Assembly (NCBI GenBank): GCA_907165065.1
Contig: OU015526.1
Location: 71,385,723-71,449,722, forward strand
Length of the DNA stretch: 64,000 nucleotides
Source: Caprimulgus europaeus
Taxonomy: Eukaryota > Chordata > Aves > Caprimulgiformes > Caprimulgidae
Direction: 5' to 3'
This document shows positions 59,297 through 64,000 of this stretch, piece by piece (within the stretch, counting starts at the first letter, position 1; every line of letters begins with the position of its first letter). The position numbers were made by a program, and so were the translations under genes. The notes below the pieces were generated by a model that was not told the origin of the DNA, searched no databases, and saw nothing but the letters and a program-made list of their open reading frames with translations.

Positions 59297-59537
59297 AGAT
59301 TGAGCTGTGTGTCCTGTGTATCACTCATTTTGCATATTTTATTACTATTATTAACATTATTAATTTAATATAAATATTATTTTAAGTTTTATTTTATTTA
59401 AATTATTAAATTGTTTTTGTGAAAACCTACAAGTCTCCTTAACCTTACCCCTCCAGTTCTCTCCCCTACCTCCAGTGGTGGGGGGGCAGAGTGAGTGAGC
59501 AGCTGTGTTTGGCTGTCAGCCAAGTGAAAATGTCACA
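59297..59537 (+). mobile_element. ERVL-type LTR, 3' part
   Basis: Collinear with the 3' half of the LTR at 26322-26901: GTGTATCACTCATT, an expanded ATT/TTA stretch, TTATTAAATTGT with the ATTAAA signal, CTACAAGTCTCCTTAACC, GTTCTCTCCCCTACC, the G-run, GTGTTTGGCTGTCAGCCAAG, and a final ACA at 59535-59537. The 5' half is missing or unrecognisable. Both copies lie on the + strand and differ in many positions, so they are separate old insertions. Confidence 0.75.
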
Positions 59538-60675
59538 CCCTCTTAGGGTTTTAATTAATCAGCTCTGTCTCCCTCTATCTGAGAGCCCCAGTTGCTGCAG
59601 TCGTATTACCATTTAGAGAGGTATGCGCTTCCTCTCTTACAACATCATTTCTCTACATATGCTAAAACTTCCTCATGCCCCCATCATTCCTGCTCATGGA
59701 TGGCAGACCACTGCACTTTTTTAGGTCAACAGCTGTATTCTAAAATCCATCTGTAATCCTGTATATAAAACACATTGATTAAATAGTAGATTAAAACTAG
59801 GCCAACAAAGATATCAATAAAAATAGTTATTAAGTGCCAATTACTTTGTTTGGTAATTAGCTAATACCTAATGAATTTCCTCATAGCTGTTTCCTTTAAA
59901 GCCAGTTAAATGTTTGAACAGAATGTCCGTGTTTAATAAACTAATAAAGAATGACTCATTTATAACATATGCATTTTTGAATAATTACCAAGCAGCTGTT
60001 CTTATCTCCAGTATTTTTATTGAATCTCAGCAATCAGTTTTAACAATAATTCAGTATTTGAAATGCAGGATCTTGAAAATTTGGTTATATTAGTGTGTTG
60101 CTTCTTTTGAATAATTTCTTTTCAGTACACACTGTGATTTGTCAAAATAGAATTTAATTTTAGTTGCTGGTAATAGGTTACTTAGAACTTGAAATTCCAT
60201 TGTCCTGCAATGTAATTATTTTCTTATCTGTAAAATATAACCATTTGGTTAAGCATCAGACACAAACACCACAAAAACCAGGTTGATTCTGCATGAAAGT
60301 TCATCCAGCCTAGTAGTATTTTCCAACAGTTGTCATGAGCAGACACCTAAAGAGAAAACCATGGTCCGGGTGCACATCCTATTTCCACAAGAGCCTGTGC
60401 AAGATATGCATCCATACCGTAGCCTACCACCCCTTCTTTGTGACTTGGGTCACCTATAGCTCTGTGTTATGGGTCTTGGTTCCTGCTTTAGAAGGGACAG
60501 TCTACCTTTCATCTTGATCCACTTTCTTCTTGCCACACCTGATTCAGCAGATCTTTACCTTTTCCTCCTTATGCTTTTGCCCTTTCAGGCTGAAGATGCT
60601 AAGCGTACCCAGCTACTCAAAACAGCACTTTGCAGTGCGCATACAACCCCTCCAAAATGCACAGCAATACCCCAT

Positions 60676-60765
60676 GTATGCCTCAGTTTTCTTGTTTGTG
60701 AGAGGTGAACAATTATTCTTACCCACCTTTTCCAAGCACTTTGATGTGTATTAAAGAATACTAAT
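60676..60765 (+). mobile_element. possible MIR-like SINE fossil
   Basis: GCCTCAGTTTTCTTGTTTGT followed by GAACAATTATTCTTACCCACC resembles the MIR core end (CTCAGTTTCCTCATCTGT, then a run of AATAAT and TACCTACC), and CAAGCACTTTGATGTGTATTAAAG resembles the tail AAGCGCTTTGA block. The resemblance is over about 90 bases with many differences. A chance match cannot be excluded without alignment. Confidence 0.4.
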
Positions 60766-61129
60766 ATGATCCACTCGCAGTTTCAAATACAAAATTGTTA
60801 TTATTAATGCTAAAATGAAAACAACGGGGCTTAATTTATTTCTACTTCTTTGGATCACTTAATTAGTATAGTAATAAGAAAAAAAAATCAATATAGATTC
60901 ATATAGTAGATGCTAAATGTTATATTTATCTTAGAACTCGCAAAAGCATGAAAATGTATACAAAATAATGCTATGTCTTAGGGCAGATACAGAATCATAA
61001 CATCAAGCACTAGGGAATGTATGTTTACTCTTTTCAGAATAAAAACTCTAGACTTGCTAGAACTAAAAATGAATGTATGAGGTGTTCTACTTTTTGTACT
61101 TCCTGAGTGCATGCATTGAGGAGAACTCC

Positions 61130-61160
61130 AAATAAACAAACAAATAAATAAATAAATAAG
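61130..61160 (+). repeat. (AAAT)n/(AAAC)n tetranucleotide repeat
   Basis: AAATAAACAAACAAATAAAT continues with three more AAAT units before AAGAGGG. Confidence 0.93.
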
Positions 61161-61620
61161 AGGGAATTTAGTCAGAAACAGGTCAGCTCAGCTTCCTATC
61201 TTATTAAAATCATAGGAATTTGGATAATGTGTTTTCCTTCTTGCTAGACTACCAGTGCTCTGCAGTCTGTGATTTGTCCTCTGAAAGGAGGATCACTACC
61301 AGGAGTCCGTTAGGTCATTGCCAATCTGTTCGCAGAGAGGTTCAGCACTGGAAAATAACCTGAGCTGACATGAGAACAGCTGCGGGTCCTAACAAGTGGA
61401 TGGCATGCACAGACCATCTCAAGCACAGAAAAAAACACAGGCTTTATGTATTTCTAACCGGATGGTGTATTAATCCTCATGTATAGGCATGCAAGATAAC
61501 AAATAGCAGCAGTCACTTGAAAGTGCTTGCTGAGATGCAGAATGAAAGGATGACTGATAGACAGAAGCTAGAGCTAAAAAAATAATTCAAGTTATCTTTA
61601 TTTTCTCCTTTTTCCCTAAG

Positions 61621-61732
61621 TGAACTAAGTAATGATGCAGAAAGACTAATCAAGTTAATGCATTGTCTCCAAGAATTTTTGGATCCTGCGGATGCCAAAG
61701 TTTGTTCTTCATTATACAATTTACGATTTTAA
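61621..61732 (+). CDS. candidate terminal exon Z with stop codon
   Basis: A very strong acceptor (TTATTTTCTCCTTTTTCCCTAAG) precedes it. The first base completes exon Y's split codon to AGT (Ser), then 36 codons run to TAA at 61730-61732. The peptide includes NDAERLIKLMHCLQEFLDPA and ends SSLYNLRF. Together Y and Z give about 61 residues of soluble, probably helical C-terminus. An ATTAAA at 61839-61844, about 107 bases after the stop, could be the polyadenylation signal. Phase agreement, splice strength and composition make this pair the best host-gene evidence here. Product unknown. Confidence 0.5.
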
Positions 61733-63857
61733 GGATGTGTCTTATGTTATAGGAGCTATTCAGTCCTTGTTAGCCTAGCAAATCTACCTTTCCTTAAAAA
61801 TGTATTTTCACCTTGACATTCAATTGTTTTTATGATTTATTAAATCATTGGCTGAAAGAAATATGCTGTTTAGTGTAATTGCCAAGTTTTAAATACATTT
61901 AGTATGGCAGCTACAAAATAGATATGGCCTGATTTCTCCTGAAAAGTGTTCTTTTCACAAACTAAATTATTTCAAATTTCTTTCCTTCCAGTTTTCCAAC
62001 TCCCATTCCTTCAAACAATCTTTATGTCCTTTAAGTATAAATTCATATAACTATAAAACTATGCATATAGTCTAAGTCAGAAACCTAAGTTAGGACCTGT
62101 ATTGTCAATGAAAAGATACAGGAACTTTCAGGAGAAATTTCAACCCATCCACCTTTAACAGGTATCTTTAAGTGATACTTGACCCTTCATTCCTTGATCA
62201 TGCCCACTTTTCTTGGTTACGTATATGAGTTGGCCAAGCCTAGACAAATGGCTTGGAAAACAATATCTAACTTTCAGACATTTGAGATTAGGTGAATCAC
62301 ATCTCATTTGGTCCCTTGTCCTTTGCAAAGGTGAAGGACTGATCTTCTGGCAAGACCAGTTTAAGCAATGAACAAGCATGAAATTCTTGGACTAATTAGT
62401 CTTTCTGCTAGGATGGTCACCTCCTCTCCCTTAGTGACATCACACCTTATTGAAGAGAGTCCCCTGGGTGTCAATGTAAATAATCTCTTTATTAGTAGCT
62501 TTTGATTCTGCAGGAGTAGTGACAAAGAGAATCAAAAAGGTCAAGTTTCCCATCCTTCATTTCTTCTCTCCTCTGAAGGGAACAAGAGGACAGAGTGGAT
62601 ATGAAGGGCAAAGCTCTGCCTGTCTTTGAACATCCCAAGGCAGACAGATAGGGGTTTTTTCTGTCCATGTGGAACAACTCAAAGAAAGGTGGTAGAAAGA
62701 AGAATTGTTCCTTATTTTGTGATGTTTTAAAACCTACTGCAAAAATCATCCTTATTTGGAATATATTATCACTTCATAATAAATGAAGAATGAAACATCT
62801 ATCCAGGCAGATTTCAATCAACTCTATATAGTATAATAGATACTAATTGTATAAATTAGTATAAAGAGTCATGGAGTATAAGAGATTAATAATTTTCTTG
62901 TAATTTATTTATACTTTTTATTTATTGTTTCCTAATATCCTTCTGAAACGTATGGCTGACATTTCAGGAAAAGTGGGGAGCATCTAAAGCAGGTATTTAT
63001 ACTGTTTTAAGCTTTGTAACAATTATTCCCACTACTGTTTTTGTTATTTCATGGCAAATTAGTATAAATCCATTAGAAAACACATTGAACCTGGCAGTGG
63101 ATGGAGTCTAACAAATGCAATTCTCTATTTACTACTCTGGGGAATCCTTACTTTAAAAGTTAATAAACCGGTAATGTCAACAGCAAAGCACAGTAGGCTA
63201 TCTACAATGGGAGCCCTGGGTTTCTTGCATGCTTTCTCTAATCAAAAGGAGCCAATTATTTTTTGAATTGTGCAAAATGTCATCTAATTGGCTGCCTAAA
63301 AGTTGTGTAGACTGGGAGAAATGTAAAATTAATCATAAACCTGTTTGAAAAAAGGTACAAAGAATGTAACACATTGTTATTTTCCCCAAGTGATGAAGCT
63401 CAAGTCCTTCTTCCTTTTCAAAGCCCACGGGAGGAAGTTATGGAGAGGAAAAGCTACTTGCAGTTACACACAGAGACACTCAAGCTGATCTTTTCTTAGC
63501 TCCTGCAGCCAGTTGGCTAAACTGAGAAGGAAATGTACTGGCATGCACCACATAGTCCCTCATTTCCCAATCATCCAGGCTGAGGATCCATCCAGACAGG
63601 CCCAGGCATCACAGTTCCTTCCACGACAGGCACAACAGAGTGGGTTCATGCACAGATCTTGTCTCAGGTTGGAGTTAAGTTTCAACAGTGAAGCACCTTG
63701 GGAGCTGTAAACCGAGGAGAGTGTTTTGGTTCTCCAATTGAGAGTCTTATCTCCCCAGTCACTCAGGGCCAGTTCAGAAACATGGGAACGCCAAAAATCA
63801 CCAGTGCTTCTTGCCTGGTATAACCCTAACCACAGGCATTGTCATTTCAATGAAGAC
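61733..63857. other. 3' UTR-like and spacer sequence
   Basis: After the candidate stop, the first 110-130 bases could be 3' UTR (ATTAAA at 61839-61844). The remainder is AT-rich to about 63360, then becomes GC-richer toward the CpG island. A 65-codon frame at 63513-63710 has no supporting motif. No repeat family seen. Confidence 0.45.
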
Positions 63858-64000
63858 CGATCTCGCTAGCGGGGCTGAAGCGGCGGGGGCGTTGCCAGGG
63901 TCAACCGCGGCACAGTTAAACGGCCCCGAGTGGGTCGGTGGCAGTTTGCTCAGGGAAGAGCGTGGGGCGGTCGTTTGCGCAGGAAAGTGCTCTACTGCCA
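63858..64000. promoter_or_regulatory. CpG island edge, probable promoter
   Basis: Fifteen CpG dinucleotides lie in about 140 bases, whereas the preceding kilobases have very few. GC-box-like GGCGGGGGCG (63882-63891) and GGGGCGG (63964-63970) are present and no TATA box is seen. Such islands mark promoters in birds. The transcript could start here and run right, out of the window, or run left; I found no convincing first exon on the minus strand. The island is cut by the window end. Confidence 0.75.
63891..63905. promoter_or_regulatory. RFX X-box-like site
   Basis: GTTGCCAGGGTCAAC fits the X-box consensus GTNRCC-N(0-3)-RGYAAC with a three-base spacer and a single mismatch in the right half (T for G at its second position). 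X-boxes bind RFX factors and are common at promoters of cilium genes. Its place inside the CpG island supports function, but the motif is short. Confidence 0.4.

Larger units (their letters stand above)
58693..61620. other. intron-like stretch holding an LTR piece and a SINE-like fossil
   Basis: Between exons Y and Z. It contains the ERVL-type LTR piece at 59297-59537, the MIR-like sequence at 60676-60765 and a tetranucleotide repeat at 61130-61160. A strong acceptor-like site (GCTTTTGCCCTTTCAG, ending 60588) with open frames follows, but the sequence then enters the MIR-like fossil, so I do not call it an exon. Confidence 0.45.

Noticed and set aside
1-64000. tRNA genes, rRNA, CRISPR arrays, bacterial operons or phage genes
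   Set aside because: No tRNA box A/B pairs with a foldable cloverleaf, no spaced repeat array and no ribosome-binding-site-led gene strings were seen; the sequence is vertebrate in character.

Overview
The window reads as bird nuclear DNA. CR1 non-LTR retrotransposon copies with the CR1 terminal octamer repeat (relatives of ATTCTATG) occur five times, two LTR copies are of the avian ERVL kind, and the rest is AT-rich, intron-like sequence without bacterial gene structure. The species cannot be named from sequence alone. No complete protein-coding gene is visible, and most open frames are chance or transposon remnants.

Host coding signal is limited to exon-sized stretches, all on the + strand. 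(1) Exons at 5252-5469, 5750-5855 and 8617-8677 join in phase and would encode part of a multi-pass membrane protein; the first carries one in-frame TGA. Two alternative continuations are at 10377 and 14145. (2) Exons at 52437-52485, 58617-58692 and 61621-61732 join in phase and end in a stop codon, with an ATTAAA about 107 bases later; they look like the C-terminal end of an unrecognised protein. (3) A GC-richer stretch at 32135-33208 looks like a decayed gene with one reading frame and three internal TGA codons. Whether these belong to one gene cannot be decided here. The last 140 bases are a CpG-dense island with an RFX X-box-like site, probably a promoter.

Repeats, left to right: CR1 (-) 466-990; a composite at 19025-20045 of two head-to-tail CR1 (+) fragments joined at a 15-bp inverted repeat, then a probable solo LTR (-), then a third CR1 piece; ERVL-type LTR (+) 26322-26901; CR1 (-) 30422-31462; CR1 (-) 33991-34890; a long CR1 (-) 42614-45960 that keeps the whole ORF1 frame but lacks nearly all of the endonuclease domain; a second ERVL-type LTR piece (+) 59297-59537; and a possible MIR-like SINE at 60676-60765. 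There is also a perfect 62-bp tandem duplication at 41746-41872 and several microsatellites.

All family assignments come from reading the sequence; no search was run. I found no RNA genes, CRISPR arrays or bacterial elements, and no clear sign of an undescribed multi-gene system. The most promising leads are the two phase-consistent exon sets, the composite CR1/LTR junction and the X-box CpG island.
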